Positions 1 through 5,502 of a stretch of DNA of 8,263 nt are shown here, piece after piece. The stretch is taken from assembly GCA_910586435.1 (NCBI GenBank), contig CAJUGT010000161.1, forward strand, positions 1 through 8,263. Reading direction: 5' to 3'. The translations under genes were made by a program, and so were the position numbers. The notes beneath the pieces are model-generated. The model was given only the letters and a program-made list of their open reading frames with translations, ran no database searches and was not told where the DNA came from. Positions within the stretch are counted from its first letter, which is position 1; every line of letters begins with the position of its first letter. This DNA is from an uncultured Acetatifactor sp. Lineage in GTDB: Bacteria; Bacillota; Clostridia; Lachnospirales; Lachnospiraceae.

Positions 1-180
1 GAACGTAACCCCCCATGCCCCGGATGCCGTCCCTTACGCCCCAGGCCAGCAGCACCCCGGCCGCCGTCCCTTTCGCCCAGCCCCCCGTTGCTGCCCTGGA
101 AGAAACCAGCAAGCCACTTGGCACTATCAGGTCTGAACAGTAAGGGAGAGTCCCCGGAAGTGTAACCCGCAATGAAGAGG
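1..180. other. Unresolved C-rich left edge
   Basis: This stretch lies upstream of the GH105 promoter. Roughly its first 110 bases are very C-rich on the + strand, unlike the purine-rich genes that follow. All three candidate readings are weak. A + strand frame from ATG at 15 to TAA at 141-143 gives 42 residues rich in Pro and Ala with no visible ribosome binding site. Two overlapping minus-strand frames stay open to the window edge and read like one Gly/Ala-rich protein only if a one-base shift is allowed at the six-C run at 81-86. It could be the end of an upstream gene, a decayed gene or intergenic sequence. I cannot choose from this window alone. Confidence 0.3.
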
Positions 181-212
181 TTGACGAAATGGGAAATTTT
201 GGTTACTATAAT
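181..212 (+). promoter_or_regulatory. Promoter of the GH105 gene
   Basis: TTGACG at 181-186 is followed after 17 bases by TACTAT (204-209). An overlapping perfect TATAAT lies at 207-212, at 20 bases spacing. Either -10 would start transcription near 216-219 and give a leader of about 70 bases before the ATG at 290. This position argues against the short open frame running through 189-293 being translated as a gene. Confidence 0.6.
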
Positions 213-261
213 AACAGAAGAAACCTAAACAGCATATGGGCCGGGAAGACTTTGCGGCGTC

Positions 262-275
262 TGACAGCGTTTTCG
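262..275 (+). promoter_or_regulatory. Possible catabolite (cre-like) operator in leader
   Basis: The 14 bases TGACAGCGTTTTCG match 12 of 14 positions of the remembered Gram-positive cre consensus TGWAANCGNTNWCA; the mismatches are at positions 4 and 14. It lies downstream of the predicted transcription start and just before the ribosome binding site, where CcpA could act as a roadblock. CcpA control of a sugar-scavenging enzyme would make sense, but a two-mismatch hit is weak and the ccpA gene is not in view. Confidence 0.25.
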
Positions 276-289
276 GAGGAGGGTATGAT

Positions 290-1435
290 ATGAGAATACC
301 TGTGTTTGAGAGATATATTGATGAGTTAATACAGAAGAGCACCTTGGATGTGCCTGCCTGGAACATTGAGAAGGCACGGGCCGGAAAAGGGGCAGGATGG
401 AATTACATAGACGGATGCATGATTCTGGCCATGTTGGAAATTTATCAGACCACAGGTGAAAAGAAGTATTATGAGTTTGCGGATGCCTTTATTGACCACA
501 GGGTGGAAGAAGATGGTATCATCACTGGTTATTCGGTGGAGGAATACAATATTGACAGCGTGAATGCGGGGAAAACTCTTTTTGCCCTTTATGAGATGAA
601 TGGGAAGGAAAAATATCGAAAGGCCATAGAGTTAATTTACAGTCAGGTGCGGACACAGCCCAGAACTGAGGAAGGGAATTTCTGGCATAAGAAAATATAT
701 CCCAATCAGGTATGGCTGGACGGGATGTATATGGGACAGCCTTTTTATATGGAATATGAGACAAAATTCAACCGCAGAGAAAATTACGGGGATATTTTCG
801 CACAGTTTGATACGGTAATCCGGAAAATGAGAGATGAGGATACAGGACTTTATTATCATGCCTATGATGCTTCACGACAGGCCTTTTGGTGTGATAAGGA
901 GACCGGATTGTCCAAAAATTTCTGGCTGAGGGCCTTGGGGTGGTATTCCATGGCGCTGCTGGATACTTTGAGTAAATGTGAGCCTGGGAAAGAGTATCAA
1001 AATGAGTACGAAAAATTAAAAAGCGCATTTGTTCGTCTGATGAAAGACATGATTAAATATCAGCATGAGAGCGGTATGTGGTATCAACTGCCGACCCTGG
1101 GAGGAAAAGATCCCAACTACCTGGAGACCAGCGGCAGCGCAATTATGGCATATTCCCTGTTAAAGGGTGTGCGCCTTGGCTTTTTGCCGGAGGAATATAG
1201 GGAAAACGGCAGGAAGGCATTTCATGGCATCTGCGACAGATATCTGAAGGAGAAGGATGGAAAGTTAAATCTGGGAGGAATCTGTCTGGTGGCGGGGCTG
1301 GGACCGGAAAAGAATCCAAGAAGAGACGGAAGTTTTGAATATTATATGTCTGAGCCGATTGTGGAAAATGACGCCAAAGGCGTAGGGCCGCTTTTGCTGG
1401 CATATACGGAATTGCGCAGACTTGGATCTGACTGA
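290..1435 (+). CDS. GH105 unsaturated rhamnogalacturonyl hydrolase (YteR/RhiN-like)
   Basis: Cytoplasmic glycoside hydrolase of family GH105, expected to remove the unsaturated 4,5-galacturonyl residue from disaccharides released by rhamnogalacturonan lyases, feeding pectin RG-I breakdown. The 381 residues match the family's usual 350-380 and no signal peptide is seen. It is rich in aromatic and helical segments, as in an (alpha/alpha)6 barrel. Hallmarks are NIDSVNAGKTL with Asp89, VWLDGMYMGQPF with Asp144, and GLYYHAYD with His190; these line up with Asp88, Asp143 and His189 of Bacillus YteR as I remember them. RALGWYSMALLDTL and the C-terminal ETSGSAIMAYSLLKGVRLG are also typical. The ATG at 290 is chosen over the in-frame ATG at 236 because GGAGGAGGG at 275-283 sits correctly before it and the protein then has normal length. 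It is monocistronic in this view, with its own promoter at 181-212. The exact substrate could differ, as some GH105 members act on other unsaturated uronides. Confidence 0.9.
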   Translation: MRIPVFERYIDELIQKSTLDVPAWNIEKARAGKGAGWNYIDGCMILAMLEIYQTTGEKKYYEFADAFIDHRVEEDGIITGYSVEEYNIDSVNAGKTLFALYEMNGKEKYRKAIELIYSQVRTQPRTEEGNFWHKKIYPNQVWLDGMYMGQPFYMEYETKFNRRENYGDIFAQFDTVIRKMRDEDTGLYYHAYDASRQAFWCDKETGLSKNFWLRALGWYSMALLDTLSKCEPGKEYQNEYEKLKSAFVRLMKDMIKYQHESGMWYQLPTLGGKDPNYLETSGSAIMAYSLLKGVRLGFLPEEYRENGRKAFHGICDRYLKEKDGKLNLGGICLVAGLGPEKNPRRDGSFEYYMSEPIVENDAKGVGPLLLAYTELRRLGSD

Positions 1436-1437
1436 AA

Positions 1438-1554
1438 CATTCTGATACCAATATACCATGCTTTTGGAGCTGCCTCAGCACATTTGTCCAAAGGTGATTT
1501 GCAGCATAGTGGAACGTGGCTGCGCAGTCCGCAATGCATGGTATTCAGATAGAA
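1438..1554. repeat. Imperfect inverted repeat with inner hairpins between convergent genes
   Basis: The gap between GH105 and the first XRE gene is bounded by complementary arms: ATTCT (1438-1442) with AGAAT (1550-1554), and ATACCATGC (1453-1461) with GCATGGTAT (1536-1544). Inside lie two further stems: CAC-a-TTT/AAA-g-GTG at 1479-1496, and GCAGC (1501-1505) with GCTGC (1519-1523). This could fold as a branched RNA or be the remnant of a small palindromic element. No U-tract follows the outer arm directly, so it is not a textbook terminator, although it lies where a bidirectional one is expected. Confidence 0.4.
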
Positions 1555-1556
1555 TT

Positions 1557-1922
1557 TCATTTCTTTTTGTCAGTCTGGCTGTGAATATGCTGAAGGTAAT
1601 CGGCGTATTTTAAAAGGGCGTTACGGGAACCGGAATCCAGAGATAGAATGTTGTTTATGAAGGTGGTGATGGTGTAGTCAGTGGTAATATAGTCCTTTAA
1701 TGTTTCCGGCGTACAGCGATACCCTGTTCTGCCGAGCAGGTAATCCGTTGTCACACCATAGAAGTCAGCCAATTTGCGCAGTGTATTCAAATCGGGAGCG
1801 TGTACATTATTTTCATAATTGGATATGGTGCCGATGGAAAGACATAATAGTTTAGCCAGTTTCTTCTGGCTCAGGTCTTTTTCAATACGAAGTTCTGTGA
1901 GGATTTCACCCAGTTCTTTCAT
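1557..1922 (-). CDS. XRE-family HTH transcriptional regulator, paralogue 1
   Basis: Small cytoplasmic DNA-binding protein of 121 residues. The N-terminal third is a Cro/C1-type helix-turn-helix: residues about 5-60 contain LSQKKLAKLLCLSIGTISNYE, then a PDLNTLRKLADFYGVTTDYLLGRT segment typical of XRE repressors. The C-terminal half (RCTPETLKDYITTDYT, then FINNILSLDSGSRNALLKYADYL) is not a sensor domain I recognise and probably serves oligomerisation. AAGGAA (minus strand, 1931-1936) lies six bases after... before its ATG, giving a clear start. It is divergent from pyrF across about 200 bases, so it is a natural candidate regulator of pyrF and of itself. It shares about two thirds of its residues with the second XRE protein (3967-4350), including the identical DYLLGRTGYRC block. 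The ligand and target are inferred from position only. Confidence 0.88.
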   Translation of the reverse strand: MKELGEILTELRIEKDLSQKKLAKLLCLSIGTISNYENNVHAPDLNTLRKLADFYGVTTDYLLGRTGYRCTPETLKDYITTDYTITTFINNILSLDSGSRNALLKYADYLQHIHSQTDKKK

Positions 1923-1951
1923 TTTTTCACTTCCTTTTTCTTTTGCATTCT

Positions 1952-1966
1952 TTTAATATTATTAAA
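1952..1966. promoter_or_regulatory. Perfect palindrome, possible XRE operator
   Basis: TTTAATA-T-TATTAAA forms two 7-base arms around one central base. It lies about 30 bases upstream of the paralogue 1 start codon and overlaps the predicted transcription start of that gene, a suitable place for autorepression. AT-rich DNA produces such palindromes by chance fairly often, so this is tentative. Confidence 0.35.
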
Positions 1967-1969
1967 GAT

Positions 1970-1997
1970 ATTGTAACTGTATTAATTTAAAGTGAAA
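1970..1997 (-). promoter_or_regulatory. Possible promoter of XRE paralogue 1
   Basis: On the minus strand TTTCAC (1992-1997) is followed after 16 bases by TACAAT (1970-1975). The -10 is good and the -35 poor, which would suit a low-level or regulated promoter. Transcription would start near 1962, inside the palindrome at 1952-1966. Confidence 0.35.
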
Positions 1998-2025
1998 TAG
2001 GGGTTTATAAAGACAATAATTTCAC
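1992..2025. repeat. Inverted repeat GTGAAAT/ATTTCAC in the XRE1-pyrF gap
   Basis: GTGAAAT at 1992-1998 is exactly complementary to ATTTCAC at 2019-2025, with 20 bases between. It sits between the divergent promoters, and its left arm overlaps the weak -35 of the XRE gene. A comparable arm pair, TGGAAT/ATTCCA, occurs in the XRE2-pyrE gap at 4416-4439, which makes an operator role possible. Confidence 0.3.
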
Positions 2026-2050
2026 AGTGATGTTTTATTTTGTGTGAACG

Positions 2051-2079
2051 TTGACTTTTATCATCCGCAATGGTAAGAT
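2051..2079 (+). promoter_or_regulatory. pyrF promoter
   Basis: TTGACT (2051-2056), a 17-base spacer and TAAGAT (2074-2079), with TG one base before the -10 (extended -10, TGG-TAAGAT). The predicted start near 2086 leaves a leader of about 40 bases with no room for an attenuator. The layout closely matches the pyrE promoter at 4527-4555. Confidence 0.6.
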
Positions 2080-2126
2080 AAACGCAATGAAAGGATGGAA
2101 AAAATAATGATTCAAAGGAGCAGCAT

Positions 2127-3107
2127 ATGATTAACAGGTTAATATCTAAAATCCGTAAGACCAATGCGCCTATAGTGGTGGGATTAGATCCTATGATGAA
2201 AATGGTGCCGGAATATATCCAAAAGGCAGCGTTCGCGGAATATGGGGAGACACTGGAAGGCGCCGGAGAGGCTATCTGGCAGTTTAACAAAGGGATTGTG
2301 GATGCCATATATGATTTGATACCTGCGGTGAAGCCACAGATTGCCATGTATGAACAGTTTGGTATTCCTGGTTTGGCGGCTTTTCGGAAGACGGTGGACT
2401 ATTGCCATGAAAAGGGATTGGTGGTGATAGGTGATATAAAGCGGGGGGATATTGGTTCGACTTCCGAGGCGTATGCGGTGGGGCATCTTGGAAAAGTACA
2501 AGTGGGAAGCAAATCATACTCTGCTTTTGATGAAGATTTTGCCACGGTAAATCCTTATATGGGGTCTGACAATGTGAAACCCTTTTTGAAAGTATGTCAG
2601 GAAGAGAAAAAAGGGATTTTTGTGCTGGTGAAAACGTCCAACCCAAGCAGCGGAGAACTTCAGGATCGGCTGATTAAGGCCAGGGATATGGCTTCCGGTT
2701 CTGGGGAAAGAGGGGGTGCGGATTCCATGGACAGGCCCCTTTATGAAATCGTTGGAGAACAGGTGGCGGCATGGGGGGAGAGCTGTATGCCGGAAGAGGG
2801 AGAGTACAGTTATGTGGGAGCCGTTGTAGGAGCCACTTACCCCGAACAGGGCAAAATATTGCGCAGGATTATGCCAAAGGCCTTTATCCTTGTGCCGGGT
2901 TACGGCGCCCAGGGGGGGAAGGGAGCGGATCTTATCCATTACTTTGACGAAGACGGCCTGGGAGCGATTGTCAATTCTTCCAGAGGGATTATTGCTGCGT
3001 ATCAGCAGGAGGCGTATGCCCGATTCGGAGAGAGAGGTTATGCGGATGCTTCCAGGGCGGCAGTGTTGGCAATGAAAGAAGATATCTCTTCAGCGTTGGG
3101 ACATTGA
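2127..3107 (+). CDS. pyrF: Orotidine 5'-phosphate decarboxylase (type 2)
   Basis: Cytoplasmic enzyme that decarboxylates OMP to UMP, the last step of de novo pyrimidine synthesis. The 326 residues have the type 2 OMP decarboxylase layout: GLDP at 19-22 near the N-terminus, the catalytic DIKRGDIG at 103-110 (Asp103, Lys105, Asp108), VNPYMG at 141-146, GATYPEQ at 235-241, the phosphate-binding LVPGYGAQGG around 255-264, and NSSRGI at 283-288. It is slightly longer than the usual roughly 300; residues about 184-201 form a Gly/Ser-rich insert that may be a surface loop. AAAGGAG (2114-2120) is six bases before the ATG, so the start is secure. It is divergent from XRE paralogue 1 and followed directly by a methyltransferase, whose reading frame overlaps the pyrF stop by four bases if a TTG start at 3104 is used. 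pyrK and pyrD, frequent neighbours in clostridia, are not beside it. Confidence 0.95.
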   Translation: MINRLISKIRKTNAPIVVGLDPMMKMVPEYIQKAAFAEYGETLEGAGEAIWQFNKGIVDAIYDLIPAVKPQIAMYEQFGIPGLAAFRKTVDYCHEKGLVVIGDIKRGDIGSTSEAYAVGHLGKVQVGSKSYSAFDEDFATVNPYMGSDNVKPFLKVCQEEKKGIFVLVKTSNPSSGELQDRLIKARDMASGSGERGGADSMDRPLYEIVGEQVAAWGESCMPEEGEYSYVGAVVGATYPEQGKILRRIMPKAFILVPGYGAQGGKGADLIHYFDEDGLGAIVNSSRGIIAAYQQEAYARFGERGYADASRAAVLAMKEDISSALGH

Positions 3108-3131
3108 CTGTTTTAAAGGGCAAAGCGGATT

Positions 3132-3137
3132 GGGAGG
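3132..3137 (+). promoter_or_regulatory. Ribosome binding site deciding the methyltransferase start
   Basis: GGGAGG lies 11 bases before the ATG at 3149. It favours this ATG over the in-frame TTG at 3104, which overlaps the pyrF stop codon (TTGA) and has no good Shine-Dalgarno. The spacing is slightly long, so some initiation at the TTG by coupling remains possible. Confidence 0.5.
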
Positions 3138-3148
3138 ATTCTGTTGCT

Positions 3149-3943
3149 ATGGAGAAAATCAGTGCGGAACAAATTCCGGCGCCCATGCTCCATGCTCTGT
3201 ATGCCAGGGCCAGGGAGTCAAAGAGGGAAGGCGGTTATCTCTATGACGCAAAGGCCATAGAGATTGTAGAAAGGCTGGATTATGATTTTGAGGCTGAAGC
3301 AGGGGATATTGTCATGGGAAATGGCGCCATTGCCAGAACCATTCTTCTGGACAAGATGGTGAAGGAATATGTGGAAGCTCACCCTGACGCTCGGATTGTC
3401 AATATTGCTTGCGGCATGGATACCAGGTTTTATCGTGTGGACAATGGCGTGATTCAATGGTATGATCTGGATTTGCCGGAAGTGGCTGAGGTCAGGCGGA
3501 GGCTGTTCGGAGAACAGGAACGGGTTGCCATGATATCAAAATCTGTGACAGAAGAAACCTGGACGGAAGATGTGGAATCCAAGGGGCCCGTACTGTTCAT
3601 AGTGGAAGAGTTATCCATGTACCTTGACAAGGAGAGAGTGGAGAAAATTTTCAAGGATATCAGTGCCCATTTCAAGCAGGCGGAAGTGTTCATGGAAGTG
3701 ACTGCGCCTTATACGGTGAAAAATGCCGTACAAAAGACGGAGGAAGGCACAGTCCATAAATACACCTGGGGAGTAAAAAACGGACGGCAGCTTCAGCGTC
3801 TGGCGGCTGGATTTAAAGCAGTGAAAAGCGTTACTCTGATGGAAGGATTGAAGGAAATGTATCCTGTCTATCGTTTTCTCAGATATGCCCCGCCCCTTCG
3901 GAGGGTGGCCAATAAAATTATCGTACTGCGGCAAAAGCAGTAG
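3149..3943 (+). CDS. Class I SAM-dependent methyltransferase (LCMT/TcmP-like O-methyltransferase)
   Basis: Probable cytoplasmic methyltransferase of 264 residues in the leucine carboxyl methyltransferase / TcmP-like group (Pfam LCM family). The N-terminal LYARARESKR followed by YDAKAIEIVERLDYDF is a family signature. The SAM-binding motif I is NIACGMDTRFYR at 85-96, the acidic motif II is WYDLDLPEV at 104-112, and VEELSMYL at 142-149 corresponds to the family's EGVxMYL segment. No membrane segment or signal is seen. The substrate cannot be told from sequence; bacterial members methylate small carboxylates or polyketide hydroxyls. It starts 41 bases after pyrF, most likely shares its transcript, and ends 23 bases from the convergent second XRE gene. 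If TTG at 3104 is used instead the protein gains 15 residues (279 total). Why it travels with pyrF is not clear; a link with orotate-like carboxylates is only speculation. Confidence 0.8.
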   Translation: MEKISAEQIPAPMLHALYARARESKREGGYLYDAKAIEIVERLDYDFEAEAGDIVMGNGAIARTILLDKMVKEYVEAHPDARIVNIACGMDTRFYRVDNGVIQWYDLDLPEVAEVRRRLFGEQERVAMISKSVTEETWTEDVESKGPVLFIVEELSMYLDKERVEKIFKDISAHFKQAEVFMEVTAPYTVKNAVQKTEEGTVHKYTWGVKNGRQLQRLAAGFKAVKSVTLMEGLKEMYPVYRFLRYAPPLRRVANKIIVLRQKQ

Positions 3944-3966
3944 AGTTTACAGGGATGGCAGCGCGT

Positions 3967-4350
3967 TTAGACGCATGTTTCGTCTGAAGGTTCTGCGGAA
4001 GTCATGGCGCTGCGCTTATTTTTCAAGTAGTCCGCAAAATCTGTGACAGATGTGCGTGAAGCCGTATCCAGAGAGATTATGGTATTGATAAACTCGGATA
4101 CGGTGTATTCCGTAGTGATGTATTCTTTTAAGGCTTCCGGGGAACAACGGTATCCAGTGCGCCCTAAGAGATAATCTACGGTGACGTCAAAAATATCCGC
4201 TAATTTACGAATTGTAAATAAATCGGGAAAATGTACACTTTTTTCATAATTTGAGATCGTTCCGATGGAAAGGTTCAGGAGTAAGGCAAGTTCTTTTTGT
4301 CCCATTTTCCTTTCCGTCCGCAGAGCGTAAATGATTTCGCCTAATTTCAT
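3967..4350 (-). CDS. XRE-family HTH transcriptional regulator, paralogue 2
   Basis: DNA-binding regulator of 127 residues with a Cro/C1-type helix-turn-helix at about 4-58 (MGQKELALLLNLSIGTISNYE, then PDLFTIRKLADIFDVTVDYLL). It shares about two thirds of positions with paralogue 1 over the first roughly 106 residues, including SIGTISNYE, DYLLGRTGYRC and YITT; only the last 20 or so residues diverge, here ending in a polar, Ser/Glu-rich tail with a penultimate Cys. AAAGGGG (minus strand, 4357-4363) is six bases before its ATG. It is convergent with the methyltransferase (23-base gap) and divergent from pyrE across about 250 bases, mirroring paralogue 1 and pyrF. This placement suggests it controls pyrE and itself. 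The effector is unknown; the C-terminal half has no recognisable ligand-binding domain. Confidence 0.88.
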   Translation of the reverse strand: MKLGEIIYALRTERKMGQKELALLLNLSIGTISNYEKSVHFPDLFTIRKLADIFDVTVDYLLGRTGYRCSPEALKEYITTEYTVSEFINTIISLDTASRTSVTDFADYLKNKRSAMTSAEPSDETCV

Positions 4351-4370
4351 AAGATGCCCCTTTCTTCCTG

Positions 4371-4378
4371 TGTTTTAT
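4371..4378. promoter_or_regulatory. TGTTTTAT motif at XRE2 transcription start
   Basis: TGTTTTAT lies over the predicted transcription start of paralogue 2 and repeats the first eight bases of the 11-mer found upstream of both pyr promoters (2031-2041 and 4505-4515). It could be a shared operator half-site, but eight AT-rich bases are weak evidence. Confidence 0.25.
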
Positions 4379-4380
4379 GA

Positions 4381-4409
4381 ATTCTAAATGTCATTCTATA
4401 TTATTTCAA
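4381..4409 (-). promoter_or_regulatory. Promoter of XRE paralogue 2
   Basis: On the minus strand TTGAAA (4404-4409) is followed after exactly 17 bases by TAGAAT (4381-4386). The start would be near 4374, about 24 bases before the ATG. Confidence 0.55.
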
Positions 4410-4415
4410 AGAAAG

Positions 4416-4439
4416 TGGAATATCATTTTAAAAATTCCA
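4416..4439. repeat. Inverted repeat TGGAAT/ATTCCA in the XRE2-pyrE gap
   Basis: TGGAAT (4416-4421) and ATTCCA (4434-4439) are exact complements separated by 12 bases, just upstream of the paralogue 2 -35. It resembles GTGAAAT/ATTTCAC at 1992-2025 in sequence and relative position. A possible regulator site. Confidence 0.3.
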
Positions 4440-4504
4440 TAAAAAATTAAGGGGATTTTGATTAAATTAAAAGCCCATTGTTCCTGAAAAGAGTGGTTTT
4501 GTCC

Positions 4505-4515
4505 TGTTTTATTTT
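4505..4515 (+). promoter_or_regulatory. TGTTTTATTTT element upstream of the pyrE promoter
   Basis: An 11-base sequence identical to 2031-2041 upstream of pyrF. It starts 22 bases before the pyrE -35 hexamer and 20 bases before the pyrF one. It may be an UP-like element or the binding site of the adjacent XRE regulators. Confidence 0.35.
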
Positions 4516-4526
4516 TGACAAAAAGA

Positions 4527-4555
4527 TTGAAAACCCATACAACGTGTGGTAAAAT
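4527..4555 (+). promoter_or_regulatory. pyrE promoter
   Basis: TTGAAA (4527-4532), a 17-base spacer and TAAAAT (4550-4555), with an extended -10 TGG-TAAAAT. Transcription would begin near 4562, leaving a leader of about 36 bases before the ATG at 4599. There is no space for a PyrR-type anti-antiterminator structure, so control is more likely at initiation. Confidence 0.65.
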
Positions 4556-4598
4556 TGGAAATAATTATAGCAATGGAAAACAGGAGGTCTCAAGGGAT

Positions 4599-5273
4599 AT
4601 GGAACCATACAAGAAAGAGTTTATCGAATTCATGGTGGAGTCTGAAGTGCTGAAATTTGGAGAGTTTACTTTAAAAAGCGGAAGAAAATCTCCCTTTTTC
4701 ATGAATGCCAGCGTCTATGCGACCGGATCTCAGCTAAAGAGGCTGGGGGAATATTACGCAAGGGCGATTCATGAAAGTTTTGGAGATGATTTTGACATAT
4801 TATTTGGGCCGTCATACAAAGGGATTCCGTTGAGTGTGATTACCGCCATTGCTTATAGTGAACTGTATCACAAGGAGGTTCGTTATTGCTCCAACCGTAA
4901 AGAAATAAAGGATCATGGGGATGTGGGTATACTTTTGGGAAGCAGGCTTAAAGATGGAGACAGGGTTATTATCGTGGAGGATGTGACTACTTCCGGCAAG
5001 TCTATTGAAGAGGTTTACCCGATTCTGAAAAGCCAGGCCAATGTGGAGATAAAGGGATTGATGGTATCTTTGAACCGTTTGGAAAAGGGGATGGGAGAAC
5101 AAAAGAGCGCTCCAGAGGAACTGAAGGAGAAATATGGGCTGGAGTACAGCGCAATTGTTACTATGCAGGATGTCATAGAGTGCTTGTACAATAGACCCTT
5201 TGAGGGCAGGATATACATTGATGATAAAGTAAAGGCGGCATTGGATCAATATTATGAAAAATACGGGGTGTGA
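4599..5273 (+). CDS. pyrE: Orotate phosphoribosyltransferase
   Basis: Cytoplasmic enzyme joining orotate and PRPP to give OMP, the substrate of PyrF. The 224 residues fit the usual 200-230. Visible hallmarks are LKSGRKSPFFMNAS at 25-38 (N-terminal substrate-contact region), LFGPSYKGIPL at 68-78, the mobile catalytic loop with RKEIKDHG at 100-107, and the PRPP-binding motif VIIVEDVTTSGKS at 123-135 with Glu127-Asp128. The ATG at 4599 is chosen because CAGGAGG (4581-4587) precedes it at a spacing of 11 bases; an in-frame extension to 4515 would run through the promoter. It is divergent from XRE paralogue 2. Two small membrane-protein genes and an M29-type peptidase follow on the same strand and may be partly read through from this promoter. 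pyrF is separated from it by two genes, one of them on the opposite strand. Confidence 0.96.
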   Translation: MEPYKKEFIEFMVESEVLKFGEFTLKSGRKSPFFMNASVYATGSQLKRLGEYYARAIHESFGDDFDILFGPSYKGIPLSVITAIAYSELYHKEVRYCSNRKEIKDHGDVGILLGSRLKDGDRVIIVEDVTTSGKSIEEVYPILKSQANVEIKGLMVSLNRLEKGMGEQKSAPEELKEKYGLEYSAIVTMQDVIECLYNRPFEGRIYIDDKVKAALDQYYEKYGV

Positions 5274-5349
5274 GGACGGAAAAATCAAAGAGGCAATGTG
5301 TTTTGAATCCGTAGACGCAGTACAAAATAAGCAGGAAGGGAGCAATAGA

Positions 5350-5502
5350 ATGGAGCAGAAGGTGTATAAGGTGATGAAGGGGGCGGGGGCTGCCAATATT
5401 GCCGTAGGAGTGATTCAGCTTGTGGTAGGGCTTGTGACGGGAATTTTGCTGATAGTTGCCGGGGCAAAATTGATTGCGGGTAAGTCAAAGATCTTATTTT
5501 GA
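5350..5502 (+). CDS. Small single-helix membrane protein
   Basis: A 50-residue protein made almost entirely of one hydrophobic segment (about residues 14-42, IAVGVIQLVVGLVTGILLIVAG), with a short positively charged N-terminus (MEQKVYKVMK) and a C-terminal KLIAGKSKILF tail. The Gly spacing suggests helix packing. AGGAAGGGAG (5333-5342) is seven bases before the ATG, a strong site that selects this start over an in-frame ATG at 5254 inside the end of pyrE. It lies 76 bases after pyrE, with no terminator seen between them, so co-transcription is likely. I have a recollection of similar short proteins near pyrE in Lachnospiraceae, but no function is known to me. Confidence 0.7.
   Translation: MEQKVYKVMKGAGAANIAVGVIQLVVGLVTGILLIVAGAKLIAGKSKILF

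Noticed and set aside
184..212. Reading the perfect TATAAT (207-212) with a -35 at 184-189 (ACGAAA)
   Set aside because: That -35 is poor; TTGACG at 181-186 with either -10 version is more convincing.
236..289. 18-residue N-terminal extension of the GH105 protein
   Set aside because: No ribosome binding site precedes the ATG at 236, whereas GGAGGAGGG is placed correctly for 290, and the family normally starts there.
189..293. 34-residue frame whose TGA overlaps the GH105 ATG (ATGA)
   Set aside because: It runs through the predicted promoter (181-212), has a poor ribosome binding site, and resembles nothing I know. The ATGA overlap is probably chance.
2184..2939. Several minus-strand open frames of 105-141 codons opposite pyrF
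   Set aside because: They are antisense shadows of pyrF, without ribosome binding sites or recognisable motifs.
3968..3986. AGACG/CGTCT hairpin at the convergent ends of the methyltransferase and XRE2 genes, as a terminator
   Set aside because: Only five base pairs, inside the XRE2 coding end, with no T-run on either side.
4515..4598. 28-residue N-terminal extension of PyrE
   Set aside because: The region contains the pyrE promoter; the Shine-Dalgarno at 4581-4587 selects the ATG at 4599.
4812..5396. 194-residue minus-strand open frame opposite pyrE
   Set aside because: It is antisense to a well-supported pyrE gene, has no suitable ribosome binding site, and its composition looks like a shadow frame.
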